This document shows, in pieces, positions 38,550 through 48,791 of a DNA stretch of 64,000 nt (positions are counted from its first letter, which is position 1; every line of letters starts with the position of its first letter). The DNA is taken from positions 276,959 to 340,958 of the forward strand of contig JAJYTF010000002.1 in NCBI GenBank assembly GCA_021793155.1, read 5' to 3'. The notes beneath the pieces are model-generated. The model was given only the letters and a program-made list of their open reading frames with translations, searched no databases and had not been told where the DNA came from. A program made the translations under genes and the position numbers. This DNA comes from Pseudomonadota bacterium (lineage in GTDB: Bacteria; Pseudomonadota; Alphaproteobacteria; Rhodospirillales; Magnetospirillaceae).

Positions 38550-41500
38550 ATGCCCAAACGGACAGACCTCCACTCCATCCTCATCATCGGCGCCGGTCCG
38601 ATCGTCATCGGACAGGCCTGCGAATTCGACTATTCCGGCGTGCAGGCCTGCAAGGCGCTGAAGGAGGAGGGGTACCGGGTCGTCCTGGTGAATTCCAATC
38701 CGGCCACCATCATGACCGACCCCGGCCTGGCCGACGCCACCTATATCGAGCCGATCACCCCCGAGACGGTGGCCAAGATCATCGAGAAGGAGCGCCCGGA
38801 CGCCCTGTTGCCCACCATGGGCGGGCAGACGGCCCTCAATACCGCCATGGCGCTGGCCGACGCCGGCGTACTGGAAAAGTTCGGCGTCGAGATGATCGCC
38901 GCCAAGCGCGAAGTGATCGCCAAGGCCGAGGACCGCCTGCTGTTCCGCGACGCGATGGACAAGATCGGCCTCGAATCGCCGCGCTCGCGCCTGGTCAAGA
39001 CCCTGGCCGAGGCGCGCACCGCCATGGCGCATGTCGGCCTGCCGGCGATCATCCGCCCCAGCTTCACCCTGGCCGGAACCGGCGGCGGCATCGCCTACAA
39101 CGTCGAGGAATTCGAGCAGATCGTCGCGGGCGGCCTGGCCGCCAGTCCGGTGCAGGAGGTTCTGGTCGAGGAATCCGTCCTCGGCTGGAAGGAGTATGAG
39201 ATGGAGGTCGTGCGCGACAAGCACGACAACTGCATCATCATCTGCTCCATCGAGAACATGGACCCGATGGGCGTGCATACCGGCGATTCCATCACCGTGG
39301 CCCCTGCCCTGACGCTGACCGATAAGGAATACCAGATCATGCGCAACGCCTCGCTGGCCGTGTTGCGCGAGATCGGCGTCGACACCGGCGGATCGAATGT
39401 CCAGTTCGCCGTCAATCCACAGGACGGCCGGATGGTGGTCATCGAGATGAACCCGCGGGTGTCCCGCTCCTCGGCGTTGGCCTCGAAGGCCACCGGCTTT
39501 CCCATCGCCAAGGTGGCTGCCAAGCTGGCCGTCGGCTACACCCTGGACGAACTGCTGAACGACATCACCGGCGTCACCCCGGCCTCGTTCGAGCCGACCA
39601 TCGACTATGTCGTCACCAAGATCCCCCGCTTCACCTTCGAGAAATTCCCTGGCACAGACCCCATGCTGACCACTTCGATGAAGTCGGTGGGGGAAGCCAT
39701 GAGCATCGGCCGCACCTTCCAGGAAAGCCTGCAGAAGGGCCTTCGATCGATGGAGACGGGGCTCACCGGGCTCAACGAGGTGGAAATTGCCGGGGCCGTC
39801 ACCGACGGCAAAGACGGCGGCTGGGACAAGGACGCCATCAAGGCGGCTCTGTCCCAGCCCCGCGCCGATCGCCTGCTGGTCATTGCCCAGGCCTTGCGTT
39901 TCGGCCTGTCGGTAGAAGAAGTGCAGTCCTGCTGCAGCTACGACCGCTGGTTTCTTGAGCAGATCAAGGGCATCGTCGACGCCGAGAACGAGGTGCGCGC
40001 CAAAGGCCTGCCCATCGATGCGCCCGGCCTTCTGCGCCTGAAGAAGATGGGGTTCTCGGACGAACGACTGTCCGAACTGTCGGGCAAGACGGTGGTGGAA
40101 ACCGCGTTCCGCCGCGAAGTGCTGAACGTCAAGCCGGTGTTCAAGCGCATTGACACTTGCGCCGCCGAATTCCCCTCGCGGACGCCATACATGTACTCCT
40201 GTTACGAGGGCGACGGCATCCAGCCGCCGGAATGCGAGGCCGAGCCCTCCGAGCGCGACAAGGTGGTCATCCTGGGGGGCGGGCCCAACCGCATCGGCCA
40301 GGGGATTGAGTTCGACTATTGCTGCGTCCATGCCGCCTATGCGTTGTCCGAGGCCGGCTGGGAAACCATCATGGTCAACTGCAACCCCGAGACGGTGTCC
40401 ACCGACTACGACACCTCGGACCGCCTGTATTTCGAGCCGCTGACCGCCGAGACGGTAATCGACCTGGTTCGTCGCGAACAGTCGAACGGCCGGGTGCTGG
40501 GCGTCATCGTGCAGTTCGGCGGACAGACCCCACTGAAGTTGGCGGCGGCGCTGGAAAAGGCCAGCATCCCCATCCTCGGCACCTCGCCCGACGCCATCGA
40601 TCTGGCCGAAGACCGCGAGCGGTTCCAGGTTCTGTTACGCAACCTGGGCCTGCGCCAGCCGGAAAACGGCACGGCGCGGACCCTGCAGGAGGCCCTGCAG
40701 GTGGCCGACCGCATCGGCTATCCGGTGGTCATCCGGCCCTCATACGTGCTGGGCGGCCGCGCCATGCGCATCGTCCACGACCCCCTGGGCCTGGAGCGTT
40801 ATATGAAGGATGCCGTACTGGTCACCGGCAATAATCCCGTACTGATCGACCGCTACCTGTCCGACGCCATCGAGGTGGACGTCGACTGCCTAGCCGACAG
40901 CAAGGACGTGTTCGTCGCCGGTATCATGGAGCATATCGAGGAAGCCGGCATCCATTCGGGCGACTCGGCCTGCTCGCTGCCGCCGCATAGCCTTACCCCG
41001 CAGGTGATCGTCGAGATCAAGCGCCAGACGGCGCTGCTCGCGCGCGCGCTCAACGTCGTCGGCCTGATGAATGTGCAATTCGCCTTCAAGGACGGCGAGA
41101 TCTACATCCTCGAGGTCAATCCGCGTGCCAGCCGCACGGTGCCGTTCGTCGCCAAGGCGATCGGCATCCCCATCGCCAAGATTGCGGCGCGGGTGATGGC
41201 GGGCGAACCCCTGTCCTCGTTCAACCTGACCGACCGGCCGCTCAAGCATGTGGCGGTCAAGGAGGCGGTGTTCCCCTTCGCCCGCTTCCCCGGCGTTGAC
41301 ATCCTGCTCGGCCCGGAAATGAAGTCGACCGGCGAGGTGATGGGTATCGACGCCGACTTCCGCCGGGCTTTCGCCAAGTCCCAGCTGGGCAGTGGCACCC
41401 GCCTGCCGGTGGAAGGTACAGCCTTCCTTTCGGTGCGCGAGGCCGACAAGAGCGGGCTGGTCGAAGTGGCGCGCTGCCTTGTCGGGTTCGGTTTCAAGCT

Positions 41501-41816
41501 GATCGCCACCAGCGGCACCGCCCAGCACCTTCGCCAGCACGGCATCGAGGTGGGCGTGGTGAACAAGGTGCTGGAGGGACGGCCGCATTGCGTCGACGCC
41601 ATGCTGTCCGGCCAAGTGCAATTGGTGGTCAACACGACCGAAGGCGCGCAGGCGGTGGCCGACAGCTTTTCGATCCGGCGCACGGCACTGACCCACAACA
41701 TACCGCACTACACCACGTTGGCCGGAGCGCGCGCCGCAGTCGGTGCGATTGAGGCGCTGAGAGGCGGTGCTCTTGATGTCGCCCCGTTGCAGTCGTATTT
41801 TAACACTTCGTTCTAA
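38550..41816 (+). CDS. carB: Carbamoyl-phosphate synthase large subunit
   Basis: Makes carbamoyl phosphate from bicarbonate, ammonia and two ATP. 1088 residues with two homologous ATP-grasp halves: half one [48 protein letters not shown]; half two [44 protein letters not shown]. An oligomerisation domain lies between, and a C-terminal MGS-like allosteric domain ends the protein ([36 protein letters not shown]). Complete and typical. Confidence 0.98.
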   Translation: MPKRTDLHSILIIGAGPIVIGQACEFDYSGVQACKALKEEGYRVVLVNSNPATIMTDPGLADATYIEPITPETVAKIIEKERPDALLPTMGGQTALNTAMALADAGVLEKFGVEMIAAKREVIAKAEDRLLFRDAMDKIGLESPRSRLVKTLAEARTAMAHVGLPAIIRPSFTLAGTGGGIAYNVEEFEQIVAGGLAASPVQEVLVEESVLGWKEYEMEVVRDKHDNCIIICSIENMDPMGVHTGDSITVAPALTLTDKEYQIMRNASLAVLREIGVDTGGSNVQFAVNPQDGRMVVIEMNPRVSRSSALASKATGFPIAKVAAKLAVGYTLDELLNDITGVTPASFEPTIDYVVTKIPRFTFEKFPGTDPMLTTSMKSVGEAMSIGRTFQESLQKGLRSMETGLTGLNEVEIAGAVTDGKDGGWDKDAIKAALSQPRADRLLVIAQALRFGLSVEEVQSCCSYDRWFLEQIKGIVDAENEVRAKGLPIDAPGLLRLKKMGFSDERLSELSGKTVVETAFRREVLNVKPVFKRIDTCAAEFPSRTPYMYSCYEGDGIQPPECEAEPSERDKVVILGGGPNRIGQGIEFDYCCVHAAYALSEAGWETIMVNCNPETVSTDYDTSDRLYFEPLTAETVIDLVRREQSNGRVLGVIVQFGGQTPLKLAAALEKASIPILGTSPDAIDLAEDRERFQVLLRNLGLRQPENGTARTLQEALQVADRIGYPVVIRPSYVLGGRAMRIVHDPLGLERYMKDAVLVTGNNPVLIDRYLSDAIEVDVDCLADSKDVFVAGIMEHIEEAGIHSGDSACSLPPHSLTPQVIVEIKRQTALLARALNVVGLMNVQFAFKDGEIYILEVNPRASRTVPFVAKAIGIPIAKIAARVMAGEPLSSFNLTDRPLKHVAVKEAVFPFARFPGVDILLGPEMKSTGEVMGIDADFRRAFAKSQLGSGTRLPVEGTAFLSVREADKSGLVEVARCLVGFGFKLIATSGTAQHLRQHGIEVGVVNKVLEGRPHCVDAMLSGQVQLVVNTTEGAQAVADSFSIRRTALTHNIPHYTTLAGARAAVGAIEALRGGALDVAPLQSYFNTSF

Positions 41817-41826
41817 AGTTGCTCGG

Positions 41827-41868
41827 CAGCCGGGAGGGCTCGGCTGTGGGGCTATTTGTTTGTTTTTC
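41827..41868 (+). terminator. Terminator-like hairpin between carB and greA
   Basis: CAGCCG (41827-41832) pairs with CGGCTG (41841-41846), followed by TATTTGTTTGTTTTT. A 6-bp GC stem with a T-rich tail located in the 63-bp gap; it may end carAB transcription or attenuate read-through into greA. Confidence 0.55.
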
Positions 41869-41879
41869 AGGAAGAACGG

Positions 41880-42356
41880 ATGGAAAAGATCCCGATGACT
41901 CCGGGGGGGCTGACCTCCCTCGAGGATGAGTTGAGAGTGCTGAAGTCAGTCGAACGCCCTGCCGTCATCCGGGCCATCGCCGAAGCCAGAGAGCATGGCG
42001 ATCTGTCGGAAAACGCCGAGTATCATGCGGCACGTGAACGGCAAAGCTTCATTGAAGGCCGCATCACCGAACTCGAGGACATCATCAGCCGGGCCCAAGT
42101 CATCGACGTCAGCCAACTGTCGGGCGATACTGTGCGTTTCGGGGCGACGGTGACCTTGGCCGACGAGGACAGCGACGACGAATCGGTGTACCAGATCGTC
42201 GGAGCGCACGAAGCCGATATCCGTTCAGGCCGCCTGTCGGTGCATTCGCCGCTGGCCCGCGCCCTAATCGGCAAACATATCGGCGACTCGGTCGAGGTGA
42301 GTACGCCGGGCGGATCGAAATCCTACGAGATCGTCGACGTCCGCTTCAGCAGCTGA
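41880..42356 (+). CDS. greA: Transcription elongation factor GreA
   Basis: Rescues backtracked RNA polymerase by stimulating transcript cleavage. 158 residues from ATG 41880. N-terminal coiled coil with the acidic tip ([27 protein letters not shown]) and the C-terminal FKBP-like domain ([30 protein letters not shown]). Length is the family norm. Convergent with ndk. Confidence 0.97.
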   Translation: MEKIPMTPGGLTSLEDELRVLKSVERPAVIRAIAEAREHGDLSENAEYHAARERQSFIEGRITELEDIISRAQVIDVSQLSGDTVRFGATVTLADEDSDDESVYQIVGAHEADIRSGRLSVHSPLARALIGKHIGDSVEVSTPGGSKSYEIVDVRFSS

Positions 42357-42372
42357 AAGCGTCCTTCGATAC

Positions 42373-42393
42373 GGCCGCCCTAACAGGGCGGCC
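42373..42393. terminator. Hairpin between convergent greA and ndk
   Basis: GGCCGCCC-TAACA-GGGCGGCC, a perfect 8-bp stem followed by TTCT, within a longer element containing CTCAGGATGAGG and GCGGTGCTTCGCACCGC up to about 42455. The whole unit resembles the repeat at 32289-32362. Confidence 0.65.
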
Positions 42394-42473
42394 TTCTCAG
42401 GATGAGGAGCCTGTCACCTAGTCCTGAGGAGCGGTGCTTCGCACCGCGTCTCGAAGAACGGCATCACGGGCCG

Positions 42474-42896
42474 TCAGCCGACGATTTCGGTCTCGGCAAA
42501 GAAGAAGGCGATTTCTTTGGCTGCGTTCTCCAAGGAATCCGAGCCGTGGACCGAGTTGGCTTCCACCGACTCGGCGAAGTCGGCACGGATGGTGCCGGGC
42601 GCGGCGTTGGCCGGGTTGGTGGCGCCCATGATCTCGCGGTTGCGGGCAACGGCGTTTTCGCCTTCCAGCACCTGAACGACCACCGGATTGGAGGTCATGA
42701 ACTCGCATAGATCGTTGAAGAACGACCGCTCGGCATGCACGGCGTAGAACTTCTTGGCCTGATCCTTGGTCAGGTGGAGACGCTTCTGCGCGACGATGCG
42801 AAGACCGGCATCCTCGAAACGGGCGTTGATCTTGCCCGTCAAATTGCGGCGCGTGGCGTCGGGCTTGATGATCGACAGAGTGCGCTCGATAGCCAT
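42474..42896 (-). CDS. ndk: Nucleoside diphosphate kinase
   Basis: Transfers gamma-phosphate between nucleoside tri- and diphosphates. 140 residues, full length. [18 protein letters not shown] at the start, the ATP-contact segment [18 protein letters not shown] and the phospho-His in SVHGSDS are present. A single-gene unit; its promoter lies in the repeat-rich spacer upstream. Confidence 0.98.
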   Translation of the reverse strand: MAIERTLSIIKPDATRRNLTGKINARFEDAGLRIVAQKRLHLTKDQAKKFYAVHAERSFFNDLCEFMTSNPVVVQVLEGENAVARNREIMGATNPANAAPGTIRADFAESVEANSVHGSDSLENAAKEIAFFFAETEIVG

Positions 42897-43077
42897 TGGT
42901 GTTATGTCCTCGTCTGATTGGGCGCGGTCTCCCCTAAGGGGCGCACCCTTTTTCCCTCTCGACCGCTCCCCGGCCGAAGACGGCGGTTTATACCGTCTTG
43001 ACGCGGTGCTGGCAACGGACAGCTTTGTAAATATTGTCAGGTCTTCGGTAGAACGACAGCAGCTTTAGCGGCGCTGG

Positions 43078-43309
43078 CCAGATGACCTGACATATTCAGA
43101 TGTGTCAGGTCATCTGGTCGATCGTGGCCCCTCGCCGGGCGGGGCCATCCGGCCCTTTGGCCGCGCCCGCAATGGGCGCTGGACGAAATCCTTCCTTTCC
43201 AGCCGCCGTTGAGGCGGCGGCCAAGGGGCCGGATGGCCCCGCCCGGCGAGGGGCAAAACCAAAACCGGTGCCCTGGCGCAAACTGAATCTTCGGTTTGCG
43301 CCGGGGCAC
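43078..43309. repeat. Three consecutive strong inverted repeats upstream of the ABC-F gene
   Basis: The 436-bp gap between ndk and the ABC-F gene contains three stems. (1) 43078-43092 with 43103-43117, 15 of 15 paired (CCAGATGACCTGACA). (2) 43127-43164 with 43217-43254, 37 of 38 identical arms beginning GCCCCTCGCCGGGCGGGG, enclosing smaller hairpins (GCCC/GGGC and GCCGCC/GGCGGC). (3) 43268-43283 with 43294-43309 (GTGCCCTGGCGCAAAC), one mismatch. The last ends 23 nt before the ABC-F start. No reading frame is convincing here. Confidence 0.85.
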
Positions 43310-43332
43310 TGGCGTGATATCTGGCTTCCTCC

Positions 43333-45219
43333 ATGCTGCACATCAACGATCTCACCTTTCGCATCGGCGGTCGGCCCCTGTTCGAGGGCGCCACGGTCCA
43401 TGTTGCCGCCGGCCAGCGGGTCGGCCTGGTTGGCCGGAACGGCACCGGCAAATCGACCTTGTTCAAGCTGATACTGAACGAGCTGCATCCGGATGGCGGT
43501 GCGGTGGCGGTGCGCCCGCGCGCCACGCTTGGCCGCGTCGCGCAGGAAATGCCCGAGGGGGAAGCAAGCCTGATCGACTGCGTGCTGGCGCATGATCCGG
43601 AACGGACCGCATTGCTGGCCGAGGCCGAAACCTGCCAGGACGGCCACCGGCTGGCCGAACTGCATGAACGGATGGCCGCCATCGACGCCCATTCCGCCCC
43701 TGCCCGAGCCGCCGCCATCCTGGCCGGGCTTGGATTCGACGCCGAGGCACAAGGCCGGCCGCTGTCCAGCTTTTCCGGCGGCTGGCGGATGCGCGTGGCC
43801 TTGGCCGGGGCCCTGTTCGCCCGCCCTGAGCTGCTGCTGCTGGACGAACCGACCAACCACTTGGATCTGGAGGCGACGCTGTGGCTGGAGAGCTATCTGG
43901 CCACCTATCCCGGAACGTTGATCGTCATCAGCCATGACCGCGAGTTGCTGAACGCGGTGGCCGACCGCATCGTCCATATCGACCAGGGCAGGCTGGTGGC
44001 CTATGGCGGCAACTACGACCGCTTCGAACAGGTGCGTCGCGAGAAAATGGAGCTGGCCGCCAAGGCTGCGGCGAAGCAGCTGGAACAGCGGCGCAAGCTG
44101 CAATCGTTCATCGACCGCTTCCGCGCCAAGGCGACAAAGGCGGCGCAGGCCCAGAGCCGCATCAAGATGCTGGAACGGCTGGGGCCGCCCATCTCGGTGA
44201 TCGAGGATCGGCCGATCAGCTTCGACTTCCCCGATCCCGAGCCACTATCGCCGCCGGTGGTGGCGATCGAGCGAGGACTGGCCGGCTACGCGCCCGGCAA
44301 GGCCGTGCTGCGCAATCTCAGCTTCCGCATCGATATGGACGATCGCATCGCCCTGTTGGGCGCCAACGGCAACGGCAAGTCCACCCTGGCCAAGGTGCTG
44401 GCCGGGCGCTTGCCCCTGTTGGAGGGAACGTTGCAGCGTTCCCCCAAGCTGCGGATCGGCTATTTCGCCCAGCATCAGACAGAGGAATTAAATCCTCAGG
44501 CGACCGCCTTCGCCCATATGCAGGCGCTGATGCCGCTGGCGCCGGAAACCAAGGTCCGGGCCCAGCTCGGTCGTTTCGGCTTTTCCCAGGAACGGGCCGA
44601 CGTGGCTGTGGCAAGCCTGTCCGGCGGCGAGAAGGCGCGGCTGCTGTTCGCCTGCATGAGCCGCGACGCGCCCCATCTGATGATCCTCGACGAGCCGACC
44701 AACCATCTCGACATCGACAGCCGCGAGGCCCTGGTCTCGGCGCTCAATGCCTATGACGGCGCGGTGGTCCTGATCAGCCACGATCCGCATCTGATCGAAC
44801 TGGCGGCCGACCGCCTGTGGCTGGTCGGCGAGGGGCAGGTCAAGCCGTTCGACGGAGACCTCGATGCCTACAAACGCCTCCTCCTCGACCAGGCGCGCGA
44901 AAGTCGCCGGGAGGGGCGCGAATCCCGGCCGGCAGCCCCCAACAGGAAGGAGGGGCGCCGCGCCGCAGCCGAACTGCGCGTCCAGCTGGCGCCGCTGCGC
45001 AAGGCCGCGCAAGATGCGGAGAAGCTGGTGGAAAGCCTAGGCAAGAAGAAGGCGCGGCTGCAGGAGCAACTGGCCGACCCGGCCCTCTACACCGGCCCGC
45101 CCGACCAGGTGGCCGCCGTCCAGCGCGAGCTGGGAGAGGCGGAAAAGGCCCTGGCCGCCGCCGAGGAAGCCTGGTTCACCGCTCATGAAGAGCTTGAGGC
45201 GGCGCAGGGTGCGGCATAA
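43333..45219 (+). CDS. ABC-F family ATPase (Uup/YheS-like)
   Basis: 628-residue soluble protein with two ABC cassettes and no membrane segment, the mark of ribosome-acting ABC-F factors. Walker A GRNGTGKSTLFK and GANGNGKSTLAK; signatures FSGGWRMRVALAGAL and LSGGEKARLLFAC; Walker [12 protein letters not shown] and [11 protein letters not shown]. The interdomain linker is basic (KQLEQRRKLQSFIDRFRAKATKAAQAQSR). A charged C-terminal coiled coil (about 540-625) fits Uup/YheS rather than EttA. Role in ribosome rescue or protection is by family. Upstream hairpins may regulate it. Confidence 0.9.
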   Translation: MLHINDLTFRIGGRPLFEGATVHVAAGQRVGLVGRNGTGKSTLFKLILNELHPDGGAVAVRPRATLGRVAQEMPEGEASLIDCVLAHDPERTALLAEAETCQDGHRLAELHERMAAIDAHSAPARAAAILAGLGFDAEAQGRPLSSFSGGWRMRVALAGALFARPELLLLDEPTNHLDLEATLWLESYLATYPGTLIVISHDRELLNAVADRIVHIDQGRLVAYGGNYDRFEQVRREKMELAAKAAAKQLEQRRKLQSFIDRFRAKATKAAQAQSRIKMLERLGPPISVIEDRPISFDFPDPEPLSPPVVAIERGLAGYAPGKAVLRNLSFRIDMDDRIALLGANGNGKSTLAKVLAGRLPLLEGTLQRSPKLRIGYFAQHQTEELNPQATAFAHMQALMPLAPETKVRAQLGRFGFSQERADVAVASLSGGEKARLLFACMSRDAPHLMILDEPTNHLDIDSREALVSALNAYDGAVVLISHDPHLIELAADRLWLVGEGQVKPFDGDLDAYKRLLLDQARESRREGRESRPAAPNRKEGRRAAAELRVQLAPLRKAAQDAEKLVESLGKKKARLQEQLADPALYTGPPDQVAAVQRELGEAEKALAAAEEAWFTAHEELEAAQGAA

Positions 45220-45226
45220 ACGGTAA

Positions 45227-45309
45227 CGTCATTGCGAGCCCGAGGCGAAGCAATCCAGTGCATCGTTGAAAACGCGGATTGCTTCGTCGCGCTGCTCCTC
45301 GCAATGACG
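45227..45309. repeat. Dispersed palindromic repeat (CATTGCGAG / GAAGCAATCC family)
   Basis: Arms CGTCATTGCGAG...GCGAAGCAATCC and GGATTGCTTCGTCGC...CTCGCAATGACG enclose a short A-rich loop. This is a well-known style of intergenic element in many proteobacterial genomes. It fills the space between the ABC-F gene and the csbD-like gene and may terminate both. Confidence 0.75.
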
Positions 45310-45319
45310 TGAATGCCCC

Positions 45320-45520
45320 TTAATGCATAGTGCCGAGCCAGTCGGACACCTGCCGTTCCGCCTCGTCGCGGGCTATGCCGTACCGCTCCTGGATGCGCCC
45401 GACCAGTTGGTCGCGGTTGCCCTCCAGCCGCGCCAGATCGTCATCGGTCAGGTCTCCCCACTTCTCGCGCAGCTTGCCTTTGAACTGCTGCCAGTTACCC
45501 GATACCTGATCCCAATTCAT
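45320..45520 (-). CDS. CsbD-family small stress protein
   Basis: 66 residues: MNWDQVSGNWQQFKGKLREK, then WGDLTDDDLARLEGNRDQLVG and IQERYGIARDEAERQVSDWL, the full CsbD pattern. Start at ATG 45520 with a GGAG site. CsbD-type proteins are abundant under general stress, with no defined biochemical activity. Confidence 0.93.
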   Translation of the reverse strand: MNWDQVSGNWQQFKGKLREKWGDLTDDDLARLEGNRDQLVGRIQERYGIARDEAERQVSDWLGTMH

Positions 45521-45576
45521 TCCCTGCTCCTTCCCTTGGATACAAAGGAAAGAACAGCGTGTGAGGGCCGTCGTTC

Positions 45577-46803
45577 CTATTTGCGCAGGATTTTCGGCAC
45601 GCGGTTGCTGCCGGTCCGCAGACGATACGCATCCGGCATGCGCGATCCCAGGAGTGGACGCAGGTAAAGGCGAAACGCATCGGTGATGTCGGTACCCGAT
45701 GCCGCGATGTATTCGTCCGGCATGGTGCGGGTCTTGCCGGCGACGGCGGATAGCGGCATCAGCTTGTAGTCGACCGAATAGAAACCCGTCCGCTGGATGG
45801 TGACCGATCCGTCGCAGTCGTCCCACATGGCGTACTGCACGGCCTTTTCGCCGACCTCGCGGGCTTCCCGCTGATCGACGTCCGAAACACAACCGGCGAA
45901 GGATCGCTGCAGATAGCCGAGGGTATCGCCGCGCACCCGTTTCAGCTTCAGCTCGCTGCGCACCGCTTCGGTCAGCAGATCGGCCAGAGCGCCGGTCCCG
46001 GACAGTTGGACGTTGCCATGGGCGTCCCGCTCCATCTGCGTGGCCAGCTTGGCGGCGATCGGCAGGCCCGAGCCGTCGTGGATGCCCTCGGACACGGCGA
46101 CGACGCACCGCCCGTAGCGATCGTGCATGCTCTTCACGTCGCCCAGGAAACGCTCCAGGTCAAACTCCCGCTCCGGCAGATAGATCAGATGCGGGCCGTC
46201 ATCGGGAAACTTCTTGCCCAGAGCCGAGGCAGCGGTCAGGAAGCCCGCATGGCGCCCCATCACTACCGCGATGTACACCCCGGGCAAGGCCCAGTTGTCG
46301 AGATTTGCCCCCATGAAGGATTGCGCGACGAACCGTGCGGCCGAGGGAAAACCGGGGGTATGGTCGTTCTCCACCAGGTCGTTGTCGATGGTCTTGGGGA
46401 TATGGATGCAACGCAACGGATAACCGGCTTTGGCCGCTTCTTCGCTGACGATGCGCACGGTGTCCGAGGAATCGTTGCCGCCGATATAAAAGAAATAGGC
46501 GACACCATGCGCCCGCAGGACCTTGAAGATCTCCTGGCAATAGGCAAGATCGGGCTTGTCGCGGGTCGACCCCAGAGCCGATGCGGGGGTCTCGGCGACC
46601 ATCTCCAGGTTGTGGGTGGTTTCCTGGGTAAGGTCGAGAAACTCCTCGTCGACGATCCCGCGCACGCCATGCAAGGCACCATATACCCGTTCGACATTGC
46701 GGAACTTTCGGGATTCCAGGACCGCCCCGACCATTGATTGGTTGATCACTGCCGTCGGACCGCCGCCTTGGGCAACCAGAACCTTGCCACCGAGCATCGT
46801 CAT
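45577..46803 (-). CDS. 6-phosphofructokinase, probably pyrophosphate-dependent
   Basis: Interconverts fructose 6-phosphate and fructose 1,6-bisphosphate. 408 residues from ATG 46803, which overlaps the holC stop (ATGA). N-terminal GGGPTAVIN, then GGNDSSDT and PKTIDNDL. ATP-type enzymes have GGDGS and PGTIDND at these positions; an acidic residue after the GG pair and Lys in PKTIDND mark PPi-type enzymes. MGRHAGFLT is also present. PPi use would make the step reversible. The catalytic Asp is in TIDND. Confidence 0.9.
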   Translation of the reverse strand: MTMLGGKVLVAQGGGPTAVINQSMVGAVLESRKFRNVERVYGALHGVRGIVDEEFLDLTQETTHNLEMVAETPASALGSTRDKPDLAYCQEIFKVLRAHGVAYFFYIGGNDSSDTVRIVSEEAAKAGYPLRCIHIPKTIDNDLVENDHTPGFPSAARFVAQSFMGANLDNWALPGVYIAVVMGRHAGFLTAASALGKKFPDDGPHLIYLPEREFDLERFLGDVKSMHDRYGRCVVAVSEGIHDGSGLPIAAKLATQMERDAHGNVQLSGTGALADLLTEAVRSELKLKRVRGDTLGYLQRSFAGCVSDVDQREAREVGEKAVQYAMWDDCDGSVTIQRTGFYSVDYKLMPLSAVAGKTRTMPDEYIAASGTDITDAFRLYLRPLLGSRMPDAYRLRTGSNRVPKILRK

Positions 46804-47282
46804 CCTCCCTCTCTTCCCGCGCCCACTGCGCGCGCCTTCTCTTCCCAACCGCCCCGGTCGGTCTGCTGGTAATAGGTGAGGTCGTAACCCCGATCTTTCC
46901 AATCTTTCCACAAGGCGCGGGCGGCCTGGAGCGCCGCCTCGTCATTGCCGTCGAACAGCAGCAGGCAGCGGGCGAACGCCGTCACATGGGCGGACACGAC
47001 GCCGTCGGTCAGCAGCAGCACGTCCGCGCCGTTCGGGTTTTCGTCATGTTCGGTGAGGTAGATGGGCTGCAGTTCGGCATCGCCGTCGCGGGGCGTGCCG
47101 TGAGGCAGCCAGGAGGCCGGATCCCAGGTCCACAAATGGGCGTCGAGAAACGCCACCCGCTCAGCCGAGCCGGACATCACGACGGCTCGATGCCCAGCCT
47201 CCAGCACCTTTTCGAGAAGCTTGGGAAGCGCCTGCTCCAGCGACGAACGCTGCAGATGATAAAAGCCGATGCGGGTGCTCAT
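46800..47282 (-). CDS. holC: DNA polymerase III chi subunit
   Basis: 160-residue clamp-loader accessory protein that contacts single-strand binding protein. Recognisable segments: FYHLQRSSLEQALPKLLEKV, GHRAVVMSGSAERVAFLDAHLWT, SWLPHGT, ENPNGADVLLLTDG, and the C-terminal ALWKDWKDRGYDLTYYQQ. Typical alphaproteobacterial length. It lies 12 bp after an M17 peptidase, an order (pepA-holC) common in proteobacteria, and overlaps the phosphofructokinase by 4 bp. Confidence 0.93.
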   Translation of the reverse strand: MSTRIGFYHLQRSSLEQALPKLLEKVLEAGHRAVVMSGSAERVAFLDAHLWTWDPASWLPHGTPRDGDAELQPIYLTEHDENPNGADVLLLTDGVVSAHVTAFARCLLLFDGNDEAALQAARALWKDWKDRGYDLTYYQQTDRGGWEEKARAVGAGREGG

Positions 47283-47294
47283 GACGGAGATACT

Positions 47295-48758
47295 CTACCC
47301 CTGGCATCGATCCTCGACCAGATGGACCAACAGCCGGATACCGAAACCGGTGGGGCCCTCGGCGGCGAGAGGACCGTCCTCCTCCGCTTCCGAGGTGCCT
47401 GCGATGTCGAGATGGGCCCAGGGCAGGCCATCGGGAACGAAATGCTGGAGGAACCGTGCAGCGTGCAACGCGTCGGGGTCATGCCCCCAGCTGCAGTTGC
47501 GCAGGTCGGCGATCGAACTCTTGAGCGCCTCGTCATAGGCGTCCGTCAGCGGCAACCGCCACAGCGGCTCGTCTTCCGCCTCGCCCGCCAGGAACAACGT
47601 CTCGGCCAGGGCGTCGTCGGCGGTGAACAGGCCGGCCCGGTGACGGCCCAGTGAAACCTCGACCGCCCCGGTCAAGGTCGCCAAATCCACCATCAGGGCC
47701 GGTCGACAGGTGGCCGCGGCGAAAGCCAACGCGTCAGCAAGGGCCAGCCGGCCTTCCGCATCGGTGTCGACGATCTCCACGCTCAGACCGGCATAGCTCT
47801 TGACTACGTCGCCGGGACGCGTGGCGCGTCCCGACGGCATATTTTCGGCGATCACCAGCACGCCGACGGCGTTCACCGGCGCATGTCGGGCGGCCAGGGC
47901 ATGGATGGTGCCGGCCACCGCGGCGGCGCCCGCCATGTCGCCCTTCATTTCCTCCATGTCTTCCCACGGCTTGATGTCGATGCCGCCGCTGTCGAAGGTA
48001 ATACCCTTGCCGACGAAGACCAGTGGCCCATCCTCGCGCTCCCCCCCCTGCCAGCGCAACATCACCAGGCGAGGTGGGATGGAACTTCCCTGCCCGACTG
48101 CCTGCAACAGGGTCAGGCCAGCCTGCCGCGGGTCCACCTGCTCGACCCGCACCCCCAGATCCGCAAGGCGGTCGAGCTGGCGGCAGAAGCCATCCGGATT
48201 CAGCTCGTTGCCAGGCGCCACCACCAGGTCGCGCGCCCAGGCCGAGGCCACCGCCACCGCAGCCAGCTGGCTGAAGCGGGCCTCCGCAAGAGCGGGGTCA
48301 GGGGTGGCAACCACGACCTCGACCAGGCTCCACGCCTCGTCGGGGTCCGGCTTCGAACGATAGCGCGCCGGCGGGCGCCAGGCCCTGAGGCACATCCCGT
48401 AGGCCAATTCGGCCGCATCCTCGGACGAAACGTCGAGACTGAGATCCAGCCGGACGATCCCGCTGTCGGCCAACTCGGCGAACAGGTTGCCGCCGATGCG
48501 GCGCAGCCGTTTGGCGTCGCGTTCCTCGGGCGGCCCCATGCCGACCAGGACCAGCCAGCCCGAGGCGGTCAGCACCGGCAGGACGTCGTCCTCATCGCCC
48601 TTGAACCGGTGCCGGCCGGCGAGCGCGCGGGTCACCAGACCGTCGGCGTCGGCGATGCGCGCCGAGGCAAGCTGCTGCCCGCCGGGAGCGACACCAAGTG
48701 CAAGCGCCTCTGGCGCTTTCCCGCTCTCGGCGGCCGGAACGAAGCGGATTGTCAGCAA
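47295..48758 (-). CDS. M17 leucyl aminopeptidase family protein, divergent copy
   Basis: 487 residues. Di-metal active site residues conserved: GKGITFDSGGID (Lys, Asp), MKGDMAGAAAV (Asp) and DTDAEGRLAL (Asp, Glu, Arg), where most members have NTDAEGR. N-terminal macro-like domain is divergent. The loop usually reading ...G.ITAA.FL is here NCSWGHDPDALHAARFL. It follows the canonical copy after 33 bp in the same orientation, so it is a tandem paralogue that may have a different peptide preference. Confidence 0.9.
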   Translation of the reverse strand: MLTIRFVPAAESGKAPEALALGVAPGGQQLASARIADADGLVTRALAGRHRFKGDEDDVLPVLTASGWLVLVGMGPPEERDAKRLRRIGGNLFAELADSGIVRLDLSLDVSSEDAAELAYGMCLRAWRPPARYRSKPDPDEAWSLVEVVVATPDPALAEARFSQLAAVAVASAWARDLVVAPGNELNPDGFCRQLDRLADLGVRVEQVDPRQAGLTLLQAVGQGSSIPPRLVMLRWQGGEREDGPLVFVGKGITFDSGGIDIKPWEDMEEMKGDMAGAAAVAGTIHALAARHAPVNAVGVLVIAENMPSGRATRPGDVVKSYAGLSVEIVDTDAEGRLALADALAFAAATCRPALMVDLATLTGAVEVSLGRHRAGLFTADDALAETLFLAGEAEDEPLWRLPLTDAYDEALKSSIADLRNCSWGHDPDALHAARFLQHFVPDGLPWAHLDIAGTSEAEEDGPLAAEGPTGFGIRLLVHLVEDRCQG

Positions 48759-48791
48759 CGGATGACACCGAGTGGCGCAACCATCACCGGC

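Noticed and set aside
43127..43254. Insertion sequence or MITE at the long inverted repeat
   Set aside because: No transposase frame and no clear target-site duplication flanking the arms; kept as an inverted repeat only.
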